Assembly: GCA_028751875.1 (NCBI GenBank)
Contig: CM054157.1
Location: 691,322 to 755,321, forward strand
Direction: 5' to 3'
Length of the DNA stretch: 64,000 nucleotides
From: Rapana venosa
Taxonomy: Eukaryota; Mollusca; Gastropoda; Neogastropoda; Muricidae
Made by a program: the position numbers and the translations under genes. The notes beneath the pieces are model-generated. The model was not told the DNA's origin, did not search any database, and was given only the letters and a program-made list of their open reading frames with translations. How positions within the stretch are numbered: position 1 is the stretch's first letter; every line of letters starts with the position of its first letter. Positions 44,612 to 55,000 of the stretch are shown here, piece by piece.

Positions 44612-44872
44612 CTGTAAAGCTGAATGGCAGACTGATAAAGAAAAGAGAACATGGCTTGTAGACATGAACACGCTGAATGACAGTGCGAACACAACTTCGA
44701 CACTTTGATTACAGAACCACGAAATTGCCGAAACATTTATCTTCAAAGAGAGCGAGAAGTCGGTGAACACAGACAAGGCAGGGAGAAGGACGGGGAGGGG
44801 GAAGGAGGGGGGAGGGGGGTGCAGGCGGAGGGGGCAGGCGAAGCCGTTTTCAGCTTCTAAACGTTTATACAG

Positions 44873-44932
44873 CATGAATGCCGATTCCATTATCCTCAAA
44901 ATAAAAGAACAAAATAAACCAAAATAAAAGCA
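44873..44932 (+). mobile_element. SINE 3' end only
   Basis: TGCCGATTCCATTATCCTCA AAATAAAAGAACAAAATAAA matches the terminus of the tRNA-SINE family. A GGAGGGG-rich G tract lies just upstream (44795-44835). Confidence 0.7.
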
Positions 44933-45032
44933 ACTACTACCCTCTGACACTATGATCACTGCCCCTGATTAACTAAAGAAGAAAACAAAAAAGACATCCC
45001 CCAAAACTGACAATATTTGGACGGGGAAGGAG

Positions 45033-45385
45033 ACGGGATAACCTAGTTGGTTAGAGCATTGCGCAATGTGTTCGTGATCAGCTGACCCGGGTTCGTATCC
45101 TGTTAAAGGGATATTTTCCCCTGGAGCTGACACCTTTGCCGACTCCTCTGCCCCCAAAAGTCCTTTGGATGAGACTATAAACCGAGGTCCCGTGTGCGAA
45201 CGCACGCAGAACAACTTGCGCACACCTTAAAACCAGTTCCGCTTTTCGGAAGAGTAGGTCATTGTGTGCCGGTGGGAACGGATGAAACAATTTACAAAAC
45301 TGCAATCACACGGGGACTAGATGTAAACAAGCACATAAGTGTTTATTCCATTATCCTCGAAATAAAAGAATGAAATAAAATAAAA
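45033..45385 (+). mobile_element. tRNA-derived SINE, most complete copy in the window
   Basis: Starts with a tRNA-like head GACGGGATAACCTAGTTGGT TAGAGCATTGCG and GGTTCGTATCC. The body has AAGTCCTTTGGATGAGACTA, CCGAGGTCCCGTGTGCGAAC and GTCATTGTGTGCCGGTGGGA. The end TTATTCCATTATCCTCGAAA TAAAAGAATGAAATAAAATA forms an A-rich tail. Relatives lie at 24797 (minus), 17933, 41108 and 44873. SINEs of this kind are transcribed by Pol III and copied by LINE machinery. The partner LINE is not identified. Confidence 0.9.
45044..45100 (+). promoter_or_regulatory. Pol III type 2 promoter of the SINE (A and B boxes)
   Basis: A box TAGTTGGTTAGAGCA at 45044-45058 and B box GGTTCGTATCC at 45090-45100, 32 bases apart. 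The B box departs from GGTTCGANTCC by an A to T change, so strength is uncertain. Confidence 0.75.
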
Positions 45386-45468
45386 CAAACAAAACATACA
45401 GCAACCAGTGTCTTAAATGTGGCACGTCCCAACTCTAAGGCAACGGTTCCTGTCAATACCCACATGGA

Positions 45469-45861
45469 CTAAACATAATTATGCCGAGACAGTGCTTTCT
45501 CACATCTGTTTCTTCCTCTAGACGTTGCTGCTGTAGTGTCTCTACTTGCAGTGACTGCAGACTTCTCTGTCTGAACTTCCTTGTTCTCCTCTCCCTGGGA
45601 GGAGCACAGCGTATGTAGCGTGTCACCACACAACGGGAACAGCCCCACCCCTACTGGATTTTCTCTGTCACAACATTTTCTCTTTCCCTGTGAGAGGGGT
45701 TTTCCTACACTTTTTTCTAGGTGACTTTTTTTTTCTATTATTTCTTTTACGTGCGCTGAATGCATTTTTGGCACCGGTTTTCTGATATCTATTGGAAAGA
45801 TGGTCCCCAAATCCTCCATTTTAAATTTTTTTTTTCTGGGCAAGGCATTACGTCTAACCAC
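45469..45861 (-). CDS. Hypothetical 130-codon open frame, unrecognised
   Basis: The frame begins MVRRNALPRKKKFKMEDLGT (the first codon may be a non-ATG in a longer open stretch). It contains IFPIDIRKPVPKMHSAHVKE, a lysine-rich EKKSHLEKSVGKPL segment and a spaced cysteine set (KRKCCDRE, LFPLCGDTLHTLCSSQGEE). Composition is not repeat-driven, unlike almost all other frames here. No domain is recognised. It could be an exon of a host gene, a piece of a DNA transposon, or chance. It has no visible promoter or splice context I can defend and sits between a SINE and the polypyrimidine array. Confidence 0.25.
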   Translation of the reverse strand: MVRRNALPRKKKFKMEDLGTIFPIDIRKPVPKMHSAHVKEIIEKKSHLEKSVGKPLSQGKRKCCDRENPVGVGLFPLCGDTLHTLCSSQGEENKEVQTEKSAVTASRDTTAATSRGRNRCEKALSRHNYV

Positions 45862-46016
45862 TTACCACCTGTTGTGTCTGTGTTTCCCTTTCCTTCATCG
45901 AGAGTTTCCCAACTTCTAGAAAACGGAAACTGTCTTTGTTTTGGCATAATTAAGGGAAAAGGGGTCTTGCGTTACAAAATAAGAAAGGTGAACGCCCCAA
46001 AAAGATAAGCAAAGAA

Positions 46017-49000
46017 AGCCCCTTTTTTTCTTTTTCCTTTCCCCCTGCCTTTTTTCCCCGTATTTCTTTTCCCTTTTCCCCTGTCTTTTTTTCTTTTCCC
46101 CTGTTTTCTTTTCCTTTCCCCTGTCTTTTTTTTCCTTTACATGTCTTTTTTTTTCTTTTCCTGTCTTTCTTTTCCTTTTTCCTGTATTTTTTTTTCCCCC
46201 CTTCTTTCTTTTTTTTTCCCCCCTTTTTTCTTTTTCCCCTTTTTCCCCCGTCTTTCTTTTCCTTCACGTTTTCTTTTCCTTTCCCCCTGCCTTTTCCTCC
46301 TTTCTTTTCCTTTCCCTTTCTTTCTTTTCCTTCCCCCCTGCCTTTTCCCCTGCTTTTCTTTTCCTTTCCCCTGCCTTTTTTCCTCCCCTTTCTTTTCCTT
46401 TCCGCGTTTTTCTTTTCCTTTCCCTGCCTTTCTTTTCCTTCCCCCCTGCTTTCTTGCCTTTTTTTCCTTCCCCTCTCCTTTTTCCCCCGCTTTTCTTTTC
46501 CTTTCCCCCTGTCCTTTCTTTTCCTTCCCCCTGTTTCTTTTCTTTCCCCCTTTCCTTTTCTTTTCCTTTCCCCTGTTTTCTTTTTCCTTTTCCCCCCCTG
46601 CCTTTCCACTGCCTTTCTTTCCTCCCCTCCTTTTCCCCCTCCCTTTCTTTTCCTTCCCCTGTCTTTCTTTTCCTTTCCCCCTGCCTTTCTTTTCCTTCCC
46701 CCTGCCTTTTCTCCATCCTTTCTTTTCCTTTCCCTGTTTTCTTTCCTTTCCCTGCCTTTCTTTTTTCCTTCCCCTGTCTTTCTTCCTCCCCCTCCTTTCC
46801 TCCCCCGCTTTTCTTTTCCTTTCCCCTGTCTTTCTTTTCCTTTCCCCTGCCTTTCTATTCTTTCCCCTGCTCTTTTCTTTTCCTTCCCCCCCCTGCCTTT
46901 TCTCCTGCCTTTCTTTTCCTTCCCCCCTGCCTTTTCCCCTGCTTTCTTTTCCTTCCCCCTGCTTTCTTTTTTCCCCCGCCTTTCTTTTCCTTTCCCCCTG
47001 CCTTTTCCCATCCTTTTTCCTTTTTTTTCTTTCCCTGCCCTTTTTCTTTTTTCCTTCCCATGTCTTTTTTTTTCCCCCCCCTTTCCCCCCCTGCCTTTTT
47101 TTCCTTTCCCCTGTCTTTCTTTTCCTTTCCCCCTGCCTTTTTTTTCCCTGCTTTCTTTTACTTCCCATTGTTTCCCCTTTTCTTTTCTTCCCCCTGCCTT
47201 TTCCCCCTGCCTTTCTTTCCTTTCCCCCTCCCCTTTTTTTCCCCCTGTCTTTTTTTTCCTTTCCCCTGTCTTTTCTTTTTCTTTCCCCTGTCTTTCTTTT
47301 CCTTTCCCGGTCTTTCTTTTTTCCTTTCCCCCCTCTTTTTTTCCTTCCCCTGTTTCTTTCCTTCCCCTGTCTTTCTTTTACTTCCCTCTTGCCCCTTTTT
47401 CCCTGCCTTTTTTTTTCTTCCCCCCTCCCTTTTTTCCTCCCCTTTTTTTCCTTTTCCCGTCTTCTTTTTTTTCCATTCTTCTTTTCTTTCCCTTTTCCCC
47501 CTGCCTTTCTTTTCCTTCCCCTGCCCTTTTTTTCCCTTTTCCCCTGTTTTCTTTTCCTTTCCCCTGCCCTTTCTTTTCCTTCCCTCTTGTCCCTCCTTCT
47601 TTTTTTTCCCCCCCTGTTTTCTTTTCCCCTTTTTTTTTCCTTTCCTTTCTTTTCCTTTTTCCCGCCTTTCTTTCCTCCCCCTGCCCTGTCTTTTCCTTTC
47701 CCCTGTCTTTTTTTCCTTTCCCCTTCTTTCTTTTCCTTCCCCTGCCTTTTTTTTCCCTTTCCCCTGTATTTTTTCCTTTTCCCCTGCTTCTTTCCTTTTC
47801 CCCCGCTTTTTTCCTCTGCCTTTTTTTTCCTTTCCCCCTGTCTTTTTTTTCCTGTTCCCCTTTTCCTTTCCCTGCCTTTCTTTTCCTTTCCCCCCTGCCT
47901 TTTTTCCCCCATGTCTTTCTTTTTCCCCCCTTTTTCCCCTTTTTTTTTCTTTCCCCCTGTCTTTTTTTCTTCCCCAGGCCTTTCTTTTTTTTTTCCCTTT
48001 CCCCCCTTTTATTTTTTTTTACCTTTTTTTCTTTGTCTTTTTCCTTTCCCCTGTTTTCTTTATCCTTCCCCCCTGTCTTTCTTTCCTTCCCCCTGTGTTC
48101 TTTTCCATACCCTGTCTTTCTTTTCCTTCCCTCTTGCCTTTCCCCTGCCTTTCTGTTCCTTTCCCCCTGCCTTTTTCCCTGCCCTTCTTTCCTTCCCCTG
48201 TCCTTTTTTCCTTTCCCTGTCTTTCTTTTCCTTTCCCCCTGTCTTTCTTTTCCTTCCCCTCTTCTTTCTTTTCTTTTCCCCTGTATTTCTTTTCCTTTTC
48301 CTTGCCTTTCTTTTCCTTTTCCCGTCTTTCTTTTCCTCCCCCTGCCTTTCTTTTCCTTTCCCCTGTCTTTCTTCCTTTCCCCTAGCTTTTTCTTTTCCTT
48401 TCCCCTATGTTTCTTTTCCTTTCCCCTGCCTTTCTTTTCTTTTCCCCTGTCTTCTTTCTCTTTCCCCCTGTCTTTGTTTTCCTTTCCCATGTCTTCTTTT
48501 TCTTTCCTGTCTTCTTTCCTTTCCTAGCCTTTCTTTTTCCTTTCCCCTGTCTTTCTTTTTCTTCCCCCCTGCCTTTTCCTCTGCCTTTCTTTTCTTCCCC
48601 CCTGCCTTTTTCCCATGTCTTTCTTTTCCTTTCCACTAACTTTCTTTTCCTTTCCGCTGTCTTTCTTTTCTTTCCCCCTGTCTTTCTTTTCCTTTCCCCT
48701 GTCTTTCTTTTTCCTTTCCACCTGTCTTTCTTTTCCTTCCCACTATCTTCTTTTCCATTCCCCTGTCTTTCTTTTCCTTCCCTCTTGCCTTTTCCTCTGC
48801 CTTTCTGTTCCTTCCCCCTGCCTTTTTTCCCTGCCCTTCTTTTCCTTTCCCCTGTCTTTTTTTTCCTGTCCTTTCTCTTTCTTTTCCTTCCCCTGTCTTT
48901 GTTTTCTTTTCCCCTGCCTTTCTTTTCCTTTCCCCTGTCTTTCATTTCCTTTCCCCTGCATTTCTTTTCCTTCCCCTGTCCTTCTTTTCCTTTCCCCCTG

Positions 49001-52000
49001 TCTTTCTTTTCTTTTCCCCTGTCTTTCTTTTCCTTCCCCTCTGTCTTTCTTTTCCTTTCCCTGTATTTCTTTTCCTTGCCTTTCTTTTCCTTTTCCCCTC
49101 TTTCTTTTCCTTCCCCCCTGTTCTTCTTTTCCTTTCCCCTGTCTTTCTCTCCTTTCCCCCTGCTTTTCTTTTCCTTTCCCCTGTGTTTCGTTTCCTTTCC
49201 CCTGCCTTTCTTTTCTTTTCCCTGTTCTTCTTTTCCCTTTCCCCCTGTCTTTCTTTGCCTTTCCCATGTCTTCTTTTTCTTTCCCCTGTCTTTCTTTTCC
49301 TTTCCCCCAGCCTTTCTTTTACTTTCCCCTGTCTTTCTTTTCCTTCCCCCCACCTTTTCCTCTGCCTTTCTTTTTCTCCCCCCCTGCCTTTTCGCTATGT
49401 CTTTCTTTTCCTTTCTCCTGTCTTTCTTTTCCTTCCCCCCTGCCTTTTCCCCTGCCTTTCTTTTCCTTCCCCCCTGCCTTTTTCCCATGCCTTTCTTTTC
49501 CTTTCCGCTGTTTTTCTTTTCCTTTCCCTTGCCTTTCTTTTCCTTCCCCCTGTCTTTCTTGTCCTTCCTCCGTCTCTCTTTTCCTTCCCCCAGTCTTTCT
49601 TTTTCCTTTCCCCCTGTCCTTTTCCTTTCCACCTGTCCTTCTTTTCCTTTCCCCCTGTCCTTCTTTTCCTTTCCCCTGTCTACTTTTCCTTCCCCCTGCC
49701 TTTTCTCCTGCCTTTCTTTTCCTCCCCCCTGCCTTTTCCCCCTGCATTTCTTTTCCTTCCCCCTGTCTTTCTTTTCCTTTCCCCCGCCTTTCTTTTCCTT
49801 CCCTCCTGCCTTTTCTTCCTATCTTTCTTTTCCTTTCCCCTGTCTTTCTTCTCCTCTTCCCTGTCCTTGTCTTTCATTTCCTTTCCCCTGTCTTTCTTTT
49901 CCTCCCCCCTGCCTTTTCCCCCTGCTTTTCTTTTCCTTTCCCCTGTCTTTCTTTTCCTTTCCCCCTGCCTTTCTATTCATTTCCCCTGTCTTTCTTTTCC
50001 TTCCTCCTGCCTTTTCTCCTGCCTTTCTTTTCTTCCCCCCTGCCTTTTCCTCCTGCCTTTCTTTTCCTTTCCCCTGCCTTTCTTTTTCTTTCCCCTGTCT
50101 TTCTTTCCCTTTCCCACTGCCTTTTTCCCATGCCTTTCTTTTTCTTTCCCCTGTCTTTCTTTTCCTTTCCCATGTCTTTCTTTCCTTTCCCCCAGCCTTT
50201 GTTTTCCTTTCCCCTGTCTTTCTTTTCTTTTCCCCCTGCCTTTTTCCTCTGCCTTTCTTTTACTTTCCCCTGTCTTTCTTTTCGTTCCCCCAAGCCTTTT
50301 CCTCTGCCTTTCTTTTTCTTCCCCCCTGCCTTTTTCCCATGTCTTTCTTTTCCTTTCCCCTGTCTTTTTTTTTCTTTCCATCTGTCTTTCTTTTCCTTTC
50401 CCCTGTCTTTCTTTTTCCTTCCCCCTGTCTTTCTTTTCCTTCCCCCTGTGTTCTTTCCATTCCCCTGTTTTCTTTCCTTCCCTCTTGCCTTTTCCCCTGC
50501 CTTTCTGTTCCTTTCCCCCTGCCTTTTTTTCCCTGCCCTTCTTTTCCTTTCCCCTGTCTTTTTTTTCCAGTTCTCTCTTTCTTTTCCTTTCCCCTGCCTT
50601 TCTTTTCCTTCCCCTGTCCTTCTTTTCCTTTCCCCTGTCTTTCTTTTCCTTTCCCCCTGTCTTTTTTTTCCTTCCCCTCTGTCTTTCTTTTCTTTTCCCC
50701 TGTATTTCTTTTCCTTTTCCTTGCCTTTCTTTTCCTTTTCCCCGTCTTTCTTTCCTTCCCCCCTGCCATTCTTTTCCTTTCCCCTGTCTTTTTTTCCTGT
50801 TCTCTCTTTCTTTTTCCTTTCCCCTGCCTTTCTTTTCCTTCCCCTGTCCTTCTTTTCCTTTCCCCCTGTCTTTCTTTACCTTTCCCCCTGCCTTTTTCCT
50901 CTGCCTTTCTTTTACGTTCCCCTGTCTTTCTTTTCGTTCCCCCATGCCTTTTCCTCTGCCTTTCTTTTCCTTCCCCCCTGCCTTTTTCCCATGTCTTTCT
51001 TTCCCTTTCCACTAACTTTCTTTTTCTTTCCCCCTGTCTTTCTTTTCCTTTCCCCTGTCTTTCTTTTTCCTTCCCCCCTGTCTTTCTTTTCCTTCCCCCT
51101 GTGTTCTTTTCCATTCCTCTGTCTTTCTTTTCCTTCCCTCTTGCCTTTTCCCCTGCCTTTCTGTTCCTTTCCTCCCTGCCTTTTTTCCCTGCCCTTCTTT
51201 CCTTCCCCTGTCCTTCTTTTCTTTCCCCTGTCTTTCTTTTCCTTTCCTCCTGTCCTTCTTTTCCTTCCCCTCTGTCTTTCTTTTCTTTTCCCCTGTATTT
51301 CTTTTCCTTTTCCCCGTCTTTTCTTTTCCTTCCCCCCTGCCTTTCTTTTCCTTTCCCCTGTCTTTCTCTCCTTTCCCCTAGCTTTTCTTTTCCTTTCCTC
51401 TATGTTTCTTTTCCTTTCCCCTGCCTTTCTTTTCTTTTCCCCTGTTCTTCTTTCTCCTTTCCCCCTGTCTTTGTTTTCCTTTCCCATGTCTTCTTTTTCT
51501 TTCCCTGTCTTTCTTTTCCTTTCCCCTAGCCTTTCTTTTCCTTTCCCCTGTCTTTCTTTTTCTTCCCCCCTGCCTTTTCCTCTGCCTTTCTTTTTCTTCC
51601 CCTCGCCTTTTTCCCATGTCTTTCTTTTCCTTTCCACTAACTTTCTTTTCCTTTCCGCTGTCTTTCTTTTCTTTCCCCTGTCTTTCTTTTCTTTCCCCTG
51701 TCTTTCTTTTCCTTTCCACCTGTCTTTCTTTTCTTCCCCTTCTTCTTTTCCATTCCCTGTCTTTCTTTTCCTTCCCTCTTGCCTTTTCCTCTGCCTTTCT
51801 GTTCCTTCCCCCCTGCCTTTTTTCCCTGCCCTTCTTTTCCTTTCCCCTGTCTTTTTTTCCCTGTCCTTTCTCTTTCTTTTCCTTCCCCTGTCTTTGTTTT
51901 CTTTCCCCTGCCTTTCTTTTCCTTTCCCCTGTCTTTCATTTCCTTTCCCCTGCCTTTCTTTTCCTTCCCCTGTCCTTCTTTTCCTTTCCCCTGTCTTTCT

Positions 52001-55000
52001 TTTCTTTTCCCCTGTCTTTCTTTTCCTTCCCTCTGTCTTTATTTTCCTTTCCCCTGTATTTCTTTCCTTGCCTTTCTTTTCCTTTTCCCCGTCTTTCTTT
52101 TCCTTCCCCCCTGCTTTTCTTTTCCTTTCCCCTGTGTTTCGTTTCCTTTCCCCTGCCTTCTTTTCTTTTCCCCTGTTCTTCTTTTCCCTTTCCCCCTGTC
52201 TTTCTTTGCCTTTTCCCATGTCTTCTTTTTCTTTCCCTGTCTTTCTTTTCCTTTCCCCCAGCCTTTCTTTTCCTTTCCCTGTCTTTCTTTTCCTTCCCCC
52301 CCCCCCCCACCTTTTCCTCTGCCTTTCTTTTTCTCCCCCCCCTGCCTTTTTCCCTATGTCTTTCTTTTCCTTTCCACTGTCTTTCTTTTCCTTTCCGCTG
52401 TCTTTCTTTTCTTTCCCCCTGTCTTTCTTTTCCTTTCCCCTGTCTTTCTTTTTCCTTTCCCCTGTCTTTCTTTTCATTTTCCCTCTCTTCTTTTCCTTTC
52501 CCCTGTCTTTCTTTTCCTTCCTCTTGCCTTTTCTCTGCCTTTCTGTTCCTTCCCCCCTGCCTTTTTTAACTGCCCTTCTTTTCCTTTCCCCTGTCTTTGT
52601 TTTCCTTTCCCCTGCCTTTCTTTTCCTTTCCCTGTCTTTGTTTTCCTTTCCCCTGCCTTTCTTTTCCTTTCCCCTGTCTTTCATTTCCTTCCCCCTGCCT
52701 TTCTTTTCCTTCCCCTGTCCTTCTTTTCTTTCCCCTGTCTTTCTTTTCCTTTCCCCTGTATTTCTTTTCCTTTTCCTTACCTTTCTTTTCCTTTTCCCTG
52801 TTCTTCTTTTTCATTTGCCCCTGTCTTTCTTTTCCTTTCCCCTGTCTTTCTTTTCCCTACCTCCTGCCTTTTTCTCCTGCCTTTCTTTTCCTTTCCCCCT
52901 GTCTATCTTTTTCCTTTCCCCCTGTCTTTCTTTTCCTTTCTTCCTGTCTATCTTTACCTTTTCACCCTGTCTCTCTTTTCGTTTCCCCTGCCTTTCTTTT
53001 CCTGACTTTTCCTTTCCCCCTGCCTTTCTTTTTCTTTTCCCCCGCCTTTCTTTTCCTTTCCCCCCTGTTTTTTTTCTTTCTCCTGCCTTTCTTTTCCTAC
53101 TCCTCTGCCTTTTTCCCTGCCTTTCTTTTCTTTTCCCCTGACTTTTCCCCCTTCCTTTCTTTCGCTTTTCCCCGTTTTTTTTCTTTTCCCCTGCCTTTTT
53201 CCCCTGCCATTCTTTTCTTTTTCCCTCTACCTTTTCCCCCTGCCTTTCTTTTCCTTTCCCTATCTTTCTTATCCTTTCACTATGCCTTTCTTTTTCTTTC
53301 CTCTGCATTTCTTTTCCTTTCCCCTGTCTTTCTTTTCCTTTCCACTGTCTTTCTTTTCCTTTCCCCTGCCTTTTTCCTTCCCTGCTTTCTTTTCCTTTCC
53401 CCGTCTTTCTTTTCCTTTCCCCCTGCTTTCTTTTCCTTTCCCCTGTCTTTCTTTTCCTTCCTCCCTGCCTTTTCTCCTGCCTTTCCTTTCCTTCCCCCTG
53501 CTTTCCCCTGCTTCTTTTTCCTCCCTGTCCTTTCTTTTTCTTTCCCCTGCTTTTCTTTCCTTCCCTCCTGCCTTTTTCTCTAGCCTTTCTTTCCTTTCCC
53601 TGCCTATTTCTTTTCCTTCCTCCCCTGCCTTTCCTGCTTCTTCTCCCCTGTCTTTTTTTCCTTTCCCTGCCTTTCTTTTCCTTCCCCTGCTTCTTTTCTT
53701 TTCCTTTCCCCTGTCTTTCTTTTCCTTTCCCCTGTCCTTCCCATTTTCATTTCCCCTGTCCTTTCTTTTCCTTTCCCCTGCCTTTCTTTTCCTGACTTTT
53801 CCTTTCCCCCTGCCTTTCTTTTCCTTTTCCCCTGTCTTTTTTTCCCCCTTACTCCTGTCTTTCTTTTCCTACTCCCCTGCCTATTTCCCCTGCCTTACTT
53901 TTCTTTTCCCTTGCCTTTTTCCCCCTTCCTTTCTTTCCCTTTTTCCCTGTCTTTCTTTTCTTTTCCCCTTCCTTTTCCCCCTGCGATTCTTTTATTTTTC
54001 CCTCTGCCTTTTTCTCCTGCCTTTCGTTTCCTTTCCCCTGTCTTTCTTGTCCCCTGCCTTTTTCCTTTGTCTTTCTTTTCCCTTCCCCCTGTTTACCTTT
54101 TCTTTTCCCTGCCTTTCTTTTCCTTTCCCCCTGTCTTTCTTTTCTTTTTCCCTGCCTTTTCCCTTCCCTCGTCTTTTTTTTTCCCTCTGCTTCTTTCTTT
54201 CCCTGCCTTTCGTTTCCTTTCCCCTGTCTTTCTTTTCCCCCTGCCTTTTTTCCTTTGTCTTTCTTTTCCTTCCCCCTGTTTACCTTTTTCTTTTCCCCTG
54301 CCTTTCTTTTCCTTCCCCCTGCCTTTTCTTTTCTCTTCCCCCTGCCTTTTTCCCCCTGCATTTTCTTTCCTCTTTTCCCTTCTTTCTTTTCCTTCCCCTG
54401 CCTTCCTTTTCCTTCCTATCTTTCTTTTTCCTTTCCCTGCTTTCTTTCCTTTTCTCTTTCCCCCTGCCTTTCGTTTTTCCTTTCCCCTGCCTTTTCTTTT
54501 CCTTTCCCCTGTCTTTTCTTTTCCTCCCTTCGCTTTTTCTCCTGCCTTTTCCTTCTTTTTTCCTTACCCCTGCCTTTTTCCTTCCTGCCTTTCTTTCCTT
54601 CTCCTGCTTTTTCCTTCCCTGCCTTTCTTTTCCTTTCCCTGCCTTTCTTTCTTTCCCCTGTCTTTCTTTTCCTTTCCCCTGTCTTCTTTTCCTTCCCTGC
54701 TTCTTTTCTTTCCCCTGTCTTTCTTTCCTTTCCCCCTGCCTTTTCTTTTCCTTTCCCCTGCTTTTTCCCATCTTTCTTTTCCTTCTGTCTTTCTTTTCCT
54801 TTCCCTGCTTTCTTTTCTTTCGCCCTGTCTTTCTTTTCCTTTCCCCTGTCTTTCTTTTCCTTTCCCCCTGCTTTTTTCCTTCCCTGCTTCTTTTCCTTTC
54901 CCTGTCTTTTTTTCTTCCCTTTTCTTTTCCTCTGCTTCTTTCCTTCCCTGCCTTTTCCCCTGCCTTCTTTTCCTTTCCCTGTCTTTTTTTCCTTTCCCCT

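Noticed and set aside
45033..45110. Functional tRNA gene
   Set aside because: The A and B boxes are present but the cloverleaf is not convincing, and the sequence continues into a SINE body shared with several other copies.
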